Positions 34,849 to 46,530 are shown, counted from the first letter of the stretch. The stretch: 64,000 bases of DNA from Coniferiporia sulphurascens (GCA_002794785.1 NBBA01000002.1:1240001-1304000); one strand, 5' to 3'. Notes: generated by a model from the sequence alone, not told the origin. Made by a program: numbers and translations.

Positions 34849-36309
34849 CTACAGACTAATTCCTCGATAATAGTAGATCTGGCTTTGCAGACGTTGAATC
34901 TGTCCTGCAGTATACTGATTCCTGCACGAGTCGACTGTGTAGTCCATAAAATTCTCTGTGTGTTTAAAATCGTTATAAGGATCGATGGAACTACAAATGT
35001 AGATATGAAAGAAACTCACGGATTGGGTCGACTCCACCGCCGGCGCAAGTGTCGCGTCCCGTAGGGCAGCCGCTTGCCGGAGACGCTTCAGCAGGGGTGT
35101 CGTTGACGTAATCTCCCGGGCCGAAACATCCCTGTGGAGAGTGTAAATAAGCAGCAGCATCACTTGAAATACGAGTGACCTATGCCTTGGAAAGTGTGGT
35201 ACAAACCAACCCAATGACCAACTTCATGGGTGAGCACCTTTTTATTGTTTTTAACCGTGAGCTGCGTCCCCAAGATATCCGCATATTGTCACGTACCCTT
35301 CCAAGATTGTTTCCAGGAGAATTTCCCCCAGGCAAAGTTGAGTAGCGAATGAGAATTCCATCGTTGGTCGGGTCATTCTTGTACTTCTCTGGGAATGTAG
35401 CAGAACCGAGCGTTCCCTGGCGTTGGACATGATTGAGGCCAAGAGAATAAATGTTCAGTGCTGCCGGACCGTAGCCGCTATAGCGCAGCTGACTCTTCAT
35501 ATCGAGCTGCGGCTGTGCCGCATCCGGGTCAACATAGTTGAACCAATATGCATTCTGTACACGTTTTAGGCTTGCAAGTTGAAACTGTACCCCGGTGCCG
35601 CTGAAGCCTTGATTAATGACATTGATTTAGTCATTGATCATCGAGTCGCTTGAAAACAGACGGTCAGCTTTGAAATCCTCCATGTCCATGGCAGAACACT
35701 GGCCGTACGGAATATTGCCGCTGTCAAAGCTTCTGTCCGCATAGATGACGTTCCAATACACGGGAATAGTCGCAACTGTAGCATCGAGACGTTCTCCGCT
35801 GAACGTCGTATTCCGCTTGTTCGTAGCTAGCTTATCCGCGAAATCCTTCTCCGTGCGGATCAATTGCTCGTCGGACACGACGTTGCCGCAAAATGACCTG
35901 CATTTAGACAGAGGTACGTTACTTAGTGAAATTGCGCATGATAAAAGTAGGGATACGCACGTAGCATTCGTACCCCTCGCCAGCGGATTGGTGAGTGCAG
36001 GGGAGGCAACAAAAAGAGCAAGTGTGATATTAAATAAATATAATGAACATACTAAATATAAAGATGGTCATATGGACACCCATCTTACTAAGTGAACGAT
36101 GACGCAACGATAACGCCATACAAATAGGAGCTATGATAGTTATAGTATATGTAGCTCATGGTAGACGTATATAAGGAGGGCTGGTCCCTACCATGAAATA
36201 CATCGGTTTTATGCTGATAACCCACCTTTGCCTGAACTTCACCACTGCACCTCATTGTCTACCACAACGTGCATAGATTTTAAGATGTGAGGAAAGAAAG
36301 CCCGAACAT
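34849..36309 (-). pseudogene. MEP5, M43 metallopeptidase pseudogene with three lesions
   Basis: All six exons are recognisable (36309-35961 with insertion; 35897-35709; 35648-35297; 35237-about 35185; exon 5; 34955-34849). First, a 258-bp element interrupts the signal-peptide exon after MFGLSFLT. Second, exon 3 has TAA (35629-35627) instead of CAA in NDQINVINQ. Third, the intron 4 donor reads ATAGGT instead of GTAGGT. The zinc site HEVGHW and MDYTVDSC survive. TATA sequence is still present near 36402-36410. Confidence 0.9.
36028..36285 (-). mobile_element. 258-bp short element, copy B (inside MEP5)
   Basis: Reverse-oriented homologue of 33523-33777 with the same ends (TCTTAAAATC ... TTTAATA on the minus strand). 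Flanked by the 5-bp duplication TGTGA (36023-36027, 36286-36290); joining the flanks restores the MEP signal-peptide codons seen in the paralogues. Confidence 0.8.
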
Positions 36310-36715
36310 GAGGGTACAAGCACGGATGTTTAGTGAGGAGGTCCGATGTCCAACAAAGAGGAGCGTTCAACGGATGGAGTTTACCTCTCGCCGGTAGCAG
36401 GGTTTTTATACCTGTACGATAGCATCCCAATCCACATGCACTAAGCTATACTCCGCTGTGGTGGATCCCAGTGAAAAAAAAGGTTCCAATCTGTATGTCT
36501 GGCCAGCAAAACCTGTTTAAGACGTAACGAGAGTGTCGGGCGCGCAGCCTCTGTCTGGTTTGTGACAGCTGCTAGGTGTTATTTAAGGCAGACGAAGTCA
36601 TGAGCTTGTAAAGGAGTTAGCAGAGCAAATTCGGTACCAAGCCGACGCACTAAGACATATGAGCCAAATAAGAGCATAACCCAAGGGTACTGATAGTCAT
36701 TGGACCACTTGGAAG
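36310..36715 (-). repeat. MEP5 upstream arm (left part)
   Basis: Collinear with 50136-50530 upstream of MEP6 and 25726-26057 upstream of MEP4. It holds the empty site of the hAT element near 36650-36670. It breaks at GGAAGCAGTG, where a foreign TACGG-rich element begins. Confidence 0.75.
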
Positions 36716-37112
36716 CAGTGTTGTGCGTTTTGGCTCCACACCGTACCTACGGCCGTAAAATGCTCACCCCTATGCGGTACGATCCGTAAAATTACGGCCA
36801 TATTTTGGGGTGATGGATGGACTTCACGGTACGGTACGACTATTTTACAACCATAGTATACGGATACGGTATGGATTACAGTGCACACATGCAATAGCAG
36901 TCTTATCTTTGTTTACATACACTGAAAAACTGTCTAAGAGATGTAGAATAAGCCTTATTTATTGTTATTCACATCCTAGCTTTTATATCTTGCATATTTA
37001 TGAACACATTCATGTTTGGTTAAGCCGGATGGTGGCAGTGCTACATGCTTCTTGGCACTTTACGTAATATACTTTACTTAATTTCGAGGTTTTAAGCTCT
37101 AAGTAAAATGCT

Positions 37113-39583
37113 ATGCACAGCATCTTGCTGTTACAACTCTTTAACAAGTGTCTCGCAGCGGGCCACCACCCCCATCCCTGGAAGGATGCTAAGGTGGTGA
37201 TGCTACGAAAGCTGAACAAGAAAGACCCTACAGCACTCAACGCATACCGCCCCATCACACTTGAGGAAACTATGGGCAAATTACTTGAGAAGATTATCGC
37301 CACTGCATACAATTCATCGCCAATGAATTAGGTGCACTCCCTCCTTCCCAGTATGGTACCCACCAAAAATCGGGCGTCCTGGATGCCTCCGCAGACCTTG
37401 TCAATGAGATTGAGACAGCGTGGGCGAAACACCACATTACCTCCGCCCTGGCAGTGGATGTGGCGGGTTTCTTTCCCTCTGTCCAACACCCCTGTCTCCT
37501 CGCGGTCCTCTCTGAACTGGGCTTCCCCCCCCTCCTCTGCTCGTGGGTCCTGTCCTTCATATTGGAGCGCCAGGTCACGCTGTCTTTCGACGGCTTTACC
37601 GACGCACTTGCTCCTATCCCCAATATTGGGGTCCCCCAAGGCTCTCCCATCTCCCCCATTCTGTCTGCACTGTTCATGACAAGCCTCCTCACCTCCCTCC
37701 AGGTATCCGACCCATTGGTCTTCATATGTGCCTACGTCGACGACCATCTCCTCACCACCTCCTCGCCTTCCATAGCCACTAATGTGGCTCGACTCGAGCA
37801 GGCCTACACCTCCTTCTCCACGGCATGCCGTGCCCTCAGGCTTCCACTGGATGATGACAAATCAGAACTCATCCACTGGACCCATCAACATGCCCTCTGC
37901 AAAGACTCTCTTCTTCACCCTATCCATTTGCCACGCTTGGGACAACTCTCCCTTTGCATTGTTCCATCATGCCCTTTCAGGTGGCTCGGAATTTTTTTCG
38001 ACACGCAGCTCTCGTTTATGGACCACATCGACCGCATGTGCCTCAAAGCCATGTCCTCCCTACGTGCCTTGGAACTCCTCGGCAATACCTTGCGCGGCCT
38101 TTCCCCGCTCCACTTACGTCGACTCTATATTGGGTGCATTTTACCTGTACTCACTTGGGGCTCACCCCTGTGGTACACTGGCATTCGCCAGAAGGGTAAA
38201 TGTGACAAAATGACTCTCATGCAATCCGTGGCATGCTGCTGGATCCTCAGGTCCTGGCGGACATCACCCTGCGGACCCTCCGAAGTCCTTGCATCCATTA
38301 TCCCCATCCCCCTCCGACTAGAGTGCACCAAATCATGGGCAGCCATACGATACCTTACCACCACCCACACCCTCTCACCCCTCCATACCCCACGGAAGGG
38401 TACTATTACTTCCTCCTTTGTTTCCAGGGTTCCACCTGGGTGCGAACAAGTTCCCCGATATACTCGCCCTCCTTGGATCGCTCTCCCGCCTCTGCGGTGT
38501 GTTTACATTGACCAGGCTATTGATCACTCTCAAGAAGCACGGGACACCCTCATCCAGTCACATAAAGGTCTTATTGACCGACTGCACTCGGACCCGTCCC
38601 ACCTCCTTATTTACACCGATGGATCGCACAAAGGCTCATCTCCCACCTCATACTCCGGCAGTGCCGCCGGTGTCTGGTTCTATCACGGGGAATCCATCCT
38701 CACACACGAAACCTTCTTAGGTTCCCAAGTCCATGCTACGGACTGCAAACTCGCTGCACTAGCCAATGCCACATGGCTGCTGGCTCACTCTCAATCCATC
38801 CCCACTGCTGTCACCAAGGTGGAGATCTTCACCGACTGCGAGGTTGCCCTCACCCTCCTCGCTGACCCTTGCCCAGCACCTGGCGTCAACATTGCCATCC
38901 TCATCCGACATTACCTTAAAGTTGCCACTAAGCGCCTTCCCAATGTTCACTTCTTTCTGCATTGGGTCCCAGGTCACTTGGACGTCGAAGGAAACAAATT
39001 CGCCGACGTTCTCGCCACTGGTATTGCCGACCACCCCCCCATGGGAACCACCCCATTCCCACCCACGATCCGCTTCCTTCGGGAAGCCGCCTCCTCTTTG
39101 GCGCTTTTAAAATGGAAAACCAACTGGGCCACTGCCTGCTGTCTCCATCGAGGTTCATCAGATGCCCATGCTATGGGTGCTACTATGACTCCTTCTACCA
39201 AGCTGACTGCCCTCATGCAGAATACCAAACTCGGTTGCCGCACTCAGTGCAAAGTTTTCCGGACCCTCCTCGGACACGCTGGCTTTGGCGCGTACTATGG
39301 TCGTATTCTGGGACATGACCCCCTTTGCCAGAACTGCAAAGTCCCTGAGACGCAGGCTCACCTCCTGCTGTCTTGCCCTTCCACCCTTGCAGCGCGACAA
39401 GCCACGTGGACCACCCCTATCCCCTCCACTGAAGACCAATGGTTCTCAAGAGACGGGCTCCCCATCTTGGCCAAATTTCTGGCTACCTCTCCTGCCTTTG
39501 AGGCCGACCCCATCCTCATCTTCGACCCAGGTGGCCCCACTATCGTCTCCATATCCGCATCTGGTTTTGCTGTTGGCAACTAG
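37113..39583 (+). pseudogene. LINE-2 ORF2 fragment: RT and RNase H
   Basis: Starts at LLQLFNKCLAAGHH and covers the RT (NAYRPITLEETMGKLLEKI, GVPQGSPISPIL, YVDD) and RNase H (IYTDGSHKG, FTDCEVAL, GHLDVEGNKFAD) to the C-terminal GFAVGN. One base is missing near 37304 (GCCACTGC against GCTAACTGC in LINE-3), which shifts the frame; a second long frame then runs to 39583. Endonuclease and ORF1 are absent. Confidence 0.85.
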
Positions 39584-39687
39584 GTGGATGACGTCCTTCT
39601 TCATACATGCTTCTGTGCATTCCCATCTCTGCTTCTGGCATCAACTTATTAGTTTACCCTCTACCCCATCTACCATCTCACACAATA

Positions 39688-39707
39688 CAGGGGCCTAAAG
39701 GCCCCTG
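39688..39707 (+). other. 3' UTR hairpin of LINE-2
   Basis: CAGGGGCCTAAAGGCCCCTG, same position and pairing as in LINE-1 and LINE-3. Confidence 0.75.
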
Positions 39708-39932
39708 GAGTGTATTTTGTACTAGATAGTCATGATGCACTATAGAAATGCATTTAAAAAAAAAAAAAAAGCTCTAAGTAAACTATTTTAGGGTTATAAA
39801 GCAATTTTAAGATCAGCCGGTAACTTTTCCAAACAATATGGTAACAAAGTAAGTCACATAACACCTTAATTACATCCTCCTTGTCCTCTAACCACCACCA
39901 TCTAGGTAGTCTTTACGAGCACTCTGCCCTCT

Positions 39933-42215
39933 ATGTCTGAACAACAGCAACAAGAACAACAACCCCCTCGCCCCATCGATGAGACTTTCTCTGCCCCCGC
40001 TGTCTCTACACGGGGCAGTCATCGGTCTCAACGTGGTCGTGGGGTCGACCCACTGCTTCCTCGGGGAACGGTCGCAGCTCGCTCCTCCTCGTTCTCGGGG
40101 TCGATCGCGAGTTTTTCCCATGCGCCCCCAGTACCCCCCAAAATCATCCCCACAGTTTCCCCACTGGTGGCGGATATCACGTCTCGCCAACCCTTTCACC
40201 CCCCATCCCGCTCTACCTCAGTAGCGAGTGACCGAGGAACTGACCAGGTTATGGCGCACATATCACACCCGGTCACCCTGGGCCTTCCTCTCTCAGGGCC
40301 TATTTCCGGCGAAACCCTCATCTTTGGGGGTCAACCAGGCCTTGCCTCCTTCCTGGCCCCTGCTCCGCAGGTCCCCCAGTCCACCGCTGCCTCCATCTGG
40401 GCGTCTCACCTCCCCACTGATGCAGGCTCCGCCCTCATTGCGCCTGCCCCCCCTATCACGCCTCCTGGTGGTGGTGGGGTGGCCCCCCGTGTAGACGAGA
40501 CCCCCTGTGGTCCGTCCCGCCCGATGTCTGCAGCCATCTCGTCTCTGGACTCCGACTCAGAAATGTCGGAGGCTGGAAACACTGACGCCCAGGCATCCAC
40601 GGCCTCTGCGCAGAAAAAGCGCAAATCCACCAACGCCCCAGCCCCTCTGTCCCCCCGGGCGGAAGTGCTACAGGTTCCCCTCCTCAGGTTGGCCGCTACC
40701 ACTGCTATGTGTGCCTCCCATGACCTTCTCGCACTCGGAAAGACGACCTCTAGCTCGGCCGCCCCGACTGCCGCCCTCCTCGGGGAGATTGCCTTCGTGG
40801 TTAATGCTCTCAATAGTGCTCTGGTCCAGGAGGATCCCCTCGCACAGTCAGCCATGACGCAGGCCTTTAGGGCAGCGGCGGGCCCCCGTCTCGGCATGGC
40901 CCCTGGCCCCGCCCCCACTTCTGCCCAACCCCAGCCCCCTCAGACTGTGGTCGGCCTCCCCTCCCCTCCCTCCCTGCCACAGCAGATGGTGCAGGTCATG
41001 TCTGACCTTACATGCCAAATGGCCTTCATGATGCAGCAGATGGACGCCCTCGAACGCCCCCCCCCACGCTCCTCGGGGGTCGGGTCTGCCCCCTCTGGAG
41101 ACAGGAAAGGGAAGGGTAAAGCCAACCCAAGTACTGCCCCTCCTCCATCACAAGGACCTTCGGGCCCTTCTAACCTCACCACCGGGTCCACCTTGCCGAC
41201 ACCTGTCCCTCCAGGTCTTGCCGTGGGTGGGGCTACCCCTGCCACTGCCCCTGCTACTGCAGCGCCAGTGCCGACAGGGGCCCCCGCTACTGCTAGCGCT
41301 GTGAAACAAGAGCCGAAGCGTGCAGTCCTCCTGGTTATCCGTACTATTACGGACCCGACCCTCGCCATCCGCTTCCATGGGGCCCCACCTCCTGCTGAAG
41401 CACGCCCCACCGACTCCCAGACTACAATCAACGTCCGGACCGCCCTCTCACGCTTTCCCACTGCGGCCAAACTGGTCGTACGTGCCGCCCACTGGAATGA
41501 ACGAGGCAATTGCTTCGTTACGTTCGCTCACAACACTCACGTTCCCACTATGAACAGCGTGAAGGAAGTTGTGATGGCAGCCGTGCAAAGCGTCTACCCT
41601 GCCACAGTCTCCCAACTCGTATCTTGGGCCTGCCTCCAAATCGCTGAAGTCCCTACGCGTCCTGCGCCGGGCCTCCCCGCCTTCACTGCGGCGGACCTCC
41701 AAACGGAGTTCCGTGCCGCCAACCCTCACCTCCTCTCTCTCCCCATGACTCTAGAGCCCGACTGGACCCGGGCCTATGAACTCCTGGGCGAGGACGTCAT
41801 GTCCGCCCCTATCGCCTTCTCTTTCAAGGACCCAACGGGCTCCCGCTCTGCGGCTATCCTCTCTACCCCGAGGAACCGCGTCGTTTACATGTTCGGCCGC
41901 CGGCTCAAACTGGTGGCTCGTCGTGACCTCCCTCGCCTCATGCAGTGCACTAAATGTGCAGCTTTAGGCCACCTTGTTCAAAACTGCAGGAACCGCCCGT
42001 GGTCGTGCCTCATATGCACTGGTCGTCACCGTACTGATGACCATCGCATGCACTGCCCAGGCTGTGTCCGGGACGCCCTTCCGGCCTCCTCCCCCTGCAC
42101 CCATCCCCCCAAATGCTCGAACTGCTCCGGCGAACACCATGCCGACTCTTCCAGCTGCCCCAAACAGCGTGGCCATGCCTGTTCCTCTTTTGCCCCCCCC
42201 CCGGCTGATGAGTAG
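39933..42215 (+). CDS. LINE-3 ORF1, gag-like RNA-binding protein
   Basis: 760 residues. A Gln-rich start (MSEQQQQEQQ), a long Pro/Ala/Ser-rich region (about 1-470), a more conserved central domain (about 470-650) and three cysteine knuckles near the end (about 671, 690 and 728: CTKCAALGHLVQNC, CLICTGRHRTDDH, CSNCSGEHHADSSSC). In this LINE group ORF1 packages element RNA. It ends GATGAGTAG, overlapping the ORF2 ATG by 8 bp. No lesions seen. Confidence 0.88.
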   Translation: MSEQQQQEQQPPRPIDETFSAPAVSTRGSHRSQRGRGVDPLLPRGTVAARSSSFSGSIASFSHAPPVPPKIIPTVSPLVADITSRQPFHPPSRSTSVASDRGTDQVMAHISHPVTLGLPLSGPISGETLIFGGQPGLASFLAPAPQVPQSTAASIWASHLPTDAGSALIAPAPPITPPGGGGVAPRVDETPCGPSRPMSAAISSLDSDSEMSEAGNTDAQASTASAQKKRKSTNAPAPLSPRAEVLQVPLLRLAATTAMCASHDLLALGKTTSSSAAPTAALLGEIAFVVNALNSALVQEDPLAQSAMTQAFRAAAGPRLGMAPGPAPTSAQPQPPQTVVGLPSPPSLPQQMVQVMSDLTCQMAFMMQQMDALERPPPRSSGVGSAPSGDRKGKGKANPSTAPPPSQGPSGPSNLTTGSTLPTPVPPGLAVGGATPATAPATAAPVPTGAPATASAVKQEPKRAVLLVIRTITDPTLAIRFHGAPPPAEARPTDSQTTINVRTALSRFPTAAKLVVRAAHWNERGNCFVTFAHNTHVPTMNSVKEVVMAAVQSVYPATVSQLVSWACLQIAEVPTRPAPGLPAFTAADLQTEFRAANPHLLSLPMTLEPDWTRAYELLGEDVMSAPIAFSFKDPTGSRSAAILSTPRNRVVYMFGRRLKLVARRDLPRLMQCTKCAALGHLVQNCRNRPWSCLICTGRHRTDDHRMHCPGCVRDALPASSPCTHPPKCSNCSGEHHADSSSCPKQRGHACSSFAPPPADE

Positions 42216-45200
42216 TCCCTGGATGTTTATGCAACACAATGTTGCAACGTCCCAAGTGCACGTCGAAGCACTCGTCCACTCCTTCTCGTCTGCCCCCGGT
42301 GCCCCCTCTCCACCTGCAGTTATTCTTCTACAGGAACCCCCTTGGTACCCTATCGGTGCCTCCCCCTCTATGTTTACAGCATCAGGTACGCCCATTTTCG
42401 GCTTCCCCGCTATGCCCAACTACCATGTCTTCCTACCCCCCTCTGCGGGGGGTACTGAACTAACACGCCCGCGTGTGGTCACACTGGTCCACCAGTCCAT
42501 CCCTCTGTCTCGGGTGATCTTGGATGCCTCGCGCTCCCCATCCCATGACATACTCACGCTAATTTTTGACACTGGCCTTGGGCCACTCTTTGTCACTAAT
42601 GTATACAATCACGATGCAAATAAAAAAGATACCATCTCCTCTCTCGCTCTGCTCGAGCTCCCCCCGAGTGCACATTGGCTGGTTGCTGGAGACTTCAACC
42701 TTCACTCCATCCATTGGGACCATGGCACCCACTCTGCCAGCGACGCGCAAAAAGCCCGTCCACTGGAGCACTGGGCTGCCTCACACGCCATGCATCTCAT
42801 CAATCAGCCGGGCTTCAATACCCGGCGTCGCCCTTCTACCCAATTCACTGAATCAGTCATCGACCTCGCCTGGGCTTCCCCTTCTTTGGAGGACCTCGCT
42901 TTGGGCGATTCCTGGACACGGTCGTGGGATACCCCCTCCGGATCCGACCACGCGGTTATCACCTGGTCCATCCCCCTCTCTTCTGACCCGTTCATCAACC
43001 CCTTCCTTCGCCCTAAGTATGACGATTCGCTCTCTACTGAATGGTTGGAAGCCCTCGAAGAACCCCTCACTGCTGCCTTCGCCCTCTCAGGCGCCACTCC
43101 CCAACTCCTTGACATCAAAGTCGCCGCCATCCACGATGTGTTGGTTCTCACCACCAATTCCTCTCACCCCCCAGCCTCCTCGAAGGCAGGGGGTCACAAG
43201 GTCAAGTGGTGGGATGCTTCCTGCCGTGCTCACATGGTTGCTTTGTGCGGAGCTACTCCAGCGACCCGTATCGTGCTCCGACGAGAGTCGGCCAGTATTT
43301 TTCGCCGCGCTAAACGCGCTTGGGCTGACTCGTTTACCGCCTCCGTCAAACCGGACAAAATCTGGCCAATGGCGAAGTGGGCGATGGGCGCAAGACACGC
43401 CCCCATCCCCTCTCTGGTTACAGGACACTCCACTGCGAACTCTCCTGTGGAGAAGGCTTCTGCCTTCCGGTCCAAGTACTTCGGTACCCAGCCTTCCGCT
43501 GCCCTCCCTCCAGCCTATTCTTTCGTCGGCACCCGCCCTATGCGTGATCACCCCATCCTCATGGAGGAGCTTGACCGCGCCCTCAACCTCACTTCGAATT
43601 CAAGTGCCCCGGGCATTACGGGTGTTGGCTACCAGGCCCTCAAAAGCCTGCACGCCGCCCATAGTGTTCCACTTCTTGCGCTTTATAATGAGTGCCTGAA
43701 TGCTGGACACCACCCCCGTCCTTGGAAGGACGCTAAGGTGGTGATGCTCCGCAAACTCAATAAGAAAGACCCCACTGCCCTTAACGCATACCGCCCCATC
43801 ACTCTCGAAGAAACCATGGGCAAACTACTCGAGAAGATTATCGCTAACTGCATCCAGTTCATTGCCAACGAACTGGGCGCACTTCCCCCTTCCCAATACG
43901 GTACCCGCCAAAAGTCGGGCATTCTGGATGCCACCTCGGACCTCGTAAACGAAATTGAGACTGCCTGGGCCAAACACCATGTCACGACAGCCCTTGCCGT
44001 CGACGTGGCTGGGTTTTTCCCCTCAGTCCAACATCCCCGCTTACTTGCTGTCCTCTCAGAATTAGGGTTTCCCCCTCTCATTGTCTCTTGGGTCCTCTCC
44101 TTTGTTTCAGACTGCCGCGTTGCCTTGTCCTTTGATGGGTTTACCGACACTCTGACTCCCATACCTAATATGGGAGTTCCTCAAGGCTCACCCATCTCGC
44201 CCATCTTGTCTGCTCTTTTCGCGACCAGCCTCCTTACCTCTCTCCAGGTCTCTGATCCCCTCGTCTTCGTCTGCGCATATGTGGATGACCACCTCCTTTC
44301 CACCTCTTCGAGCTCTATCACAACTAACGTCGCGCAACTCGAACAGGCATACGTCTCCTTCTCCACAGCATGCCATGCCCTCGGGCTCTCCCTGGATGAT
44401 GATAAAACAGAACTCATCCACTGGACCCGGCAACTCGCTTTATGCGAAGACTCCCTTATTCACCCTATACACCTGCTGCGACGGGGCCTCCCACCCCTTC
44501 GGATAGTTCCCTCCCGGCCTTTGCGCTGGCTGGGAATTTTCTTCGACACGCAATTACTGTTTACGGTCCATGTTCAGCGCATGTGCTTTAAAGCCATGTC
44601 CTCCCTCCGCGCCCTGGAACTCCTCGGCAACACCTTACGCGGCCTCGACCCACTACATCTCCGACGTCTCTACATCGGGTGCATACTGCCAGTTTTACTA
44701 TGGGGATCCCCCCTCTGGTTCACTGGCATACGGCAAAAGAGTAAATGTGATAAAATGACCTTAGTGCAATCCGCTGCGTGCCGCCGTATCCTCGGATCAT
44801 GGCGCACGTCTCCACGCGGCCCCTCCGAGGTCCTCGCCTCCATTCTACCTATCCCCTTACGACTAGAACGTACTAAGTCCCGTGCGGCCATCCGTTACCT
44901 TACCACTACGCACACCCTCCTTCCAATACACACCACACATAAGGGCACCATTACCACATCCTTCGTCAACCGGGTTCCCCCTGGCTGCGAACGAGTTCCC
45001 CAATACACTCGCCCGCCTTGGATTGCCTTGCCGGCTTTACGCCACATAAGCATCGACCGCGCGATTGACCACTCCCAAGAAGCTCGAGACGCGCTCATTC
45101 GGTCACACCATGGTCTTATTGACCGACTGAAGGATGTCCCCTCTCGCCTCCTCATCTATACTGACGGTTCCCGCAAGGGCACATCTCCATCCTCCTTTTC

Positions 45201-46130
45201 TGGCGGTGCTGCCGGAGTCTGGTTCTACCGCGGGGAGAATGTCCTCACCCGCGAAACCTACCTAGGTTCATCAGTCCATGCTATGGACTGCGAACTTGCT
45301 GCCCTTGCCGATGCCACTTGGCTACTGGCATACTCTTATGATTTACACCCTGCGATCACTCAGGTGGAAATCTACACGGATTGCGAGGTAGCCCTTACGC
45401 TCCTCACTGACCCTCGTCCGGCCCCAGGCGTTAATGTCGCCCTCTTCATTCGGAAATGTCTCAAAATCGCTACCAAGCGGTTTCCCGGTGTGTTTTTTCA
45501 TTTACACTGGGTCCCGGGACACTCTGACGTGGAAGGCAATGAATTTGCTGACGTCCTCGCCTCTGGTATTGCGGACAACCCCCCCCCCCGGATACTCCCC
45601 CATTTCCGCCCACCATCCACTTCCTTCGCGAAGCTGCTTCCTCTACGGCACTCTCACAATGGAAAACCGACTGGGCCTCTGCCTGTCGAAAATTCCGAGG
45701 GACTTCGGACGCCCATTCCATGGGCTCCACCCTTAACCCCTCTACTAAGCCATCTGCTCTCATGCAGAATCTCACCCTCGGCCGCCGCACCAAATGCAAA
45801 GTTTTTCGGACTCTCCTCGGTCACGCCGGCTTTGGCATGTACTTTGGACGCATCCCGGGACACGACCCTATGTGCCCTTTCTGCCACGTCTTGGAGACAC
45901 GAGCCCACCTCCTGCTCTCCTGCCCTCACACCCTCCCCGCCCGCCACGCGGTGTGGAAAACCCCCTTACCCTCTACGGAAGCCCAATGGTTCTCCAAGGA
46001 TGGTCTCCCAATACTGGCTTCTTTCCTTTACTCTCACCCCGCCTTCGAGGTGGAACCCATCCTCGTCTTCGATCTGGGTGGCCCCACAGTGGTTCATGTT
46101 TCTGGCTCAGGCTTTGCCACCGGCAACTAG
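42208..46130 (+). pseudogene. LINE-3 ORF2: endonuclease, RT, RNase H (one frameshift)
   Basis: Starts MSSPWMFMQHN with its ATG inside the ORF1 stop (ATGAGTAG). APE endonuclease motifs lie at about residues 160 (VAGDFNLHS) and 244 (SGSDHAVITW), RT catalytic YVDD at about 690, RNase H from about 983 (IYTDGSRKG) to 1104 (GHSDVEGNEFAD). At 45579-45589 a run of 11 C shifts the frame (9 or 12 would keep it); the correct C-terminus, with CPFCHVLETRAHLLLSC, continues in the next frame to GFATGN and the stop at 46130, while the uncorrected frame ends at 46167. The remainder is open. Confidence 0.88.
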
Positions 46131-46240
46131 TCCAGATACCACGTTTCTCCTTTTTACTGGTAATTAACCAGTCCCCATCTCCGCTTATGGCTTCCTGCCA
46201 CTATTGTTCCTTCTATACCAACTACCAATCTCACCCAATA

Positions 46241-46260
46241 CAGGGGCCTAAAGGCCCCTG
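46241..46260 (+). other. 3' UTR hairpin of LINE-3
   Basis: CAGGGGCCTAAAGGCCCCTG, about 46 bp before the A-rich tail; identical to that of LINE-2. Confidence 0.75.
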
Positions 46261-46530
46261 GAGCGTATTTTGTACTAGATAGTCATGACGCGCTATAGAA
46301 ATGCATTTAAAAAAAATAAATAAATAACACCTTAATTACTTACAAAGTTCTATATTCGGTCGTTAACACCGTAAACCGGCCGTATACAGCCGTGTTTTCG
46401 CTTCCGGTTACGGATACGGCCCGTAATCTACGGTGCCGTATTTTTTCATTCGGAGCGTCTTACGATGCGGCTACTTTTTGGCGTACCTTACAGCCGTACC
46501 GAAATACGGTTACGGTGGGGAGCCCTACAG

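Larger units (their letters stand above)
37108..39770 (+). mobile_element. LINE-2, 5'-truncated non-LTR retrotransposon
   Basis: Flanked by the 12-bp duplication GCTCTAAGTAAA (37096-37107 and 39771-39782), with a poly-A at 39755-39770. It begins within ORF2, before the RT domain, which is typical of incomplete target-primed reverse transcription. Confidence 0.9.
39874..46323 (+). mobile_element. LINE-3, full-length non-LTR retrotransposon
   Basis: A 6.45-kb element flanked by the 16-bp duplication ATAACACCTTAATTAC (39858-39873, 46324-46339), ending in an A-rich tail (46307-46323, with TAAATAA). It holds ORF1 (CCHC gag-like) overlapping ORF2 (endonuclease, RT, RNase H). It inserted next to LINE-2 in the TACGG-rich element. 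It is the best reference copy in the window. Confidence 0.92.
36716..46530. mobile_element. TACGG-rich repeat element hosting LINE-2 and LINE-3
   Basis: The non-LINE parts (36716-37095, 39783-39857, 46340-46530) are rich in TACGG/CCGTA motifs at both outer ends. The left end (CAGTGTTG ... GGCTCCACACCGTA) and the inverted right end (CTGTAGGGCTCCCCACCGTAA) share a GGCTCC-CACCGTA block, like a hAT element with subterminal repeats. No matching 8-bp duplication was found, and about 450 bp of module DNA present in module 6 is missing between the flanks, so insertion with deletion or two merged elements is possible. Confidence 0.5.

Noticed and set aside
42566..43699. 377-codon frame within LINE-3
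   Set aside because: Same-strand shadow of the ORF2 endonuclease region; Ser/Pro-rich from codon bias and without domains.
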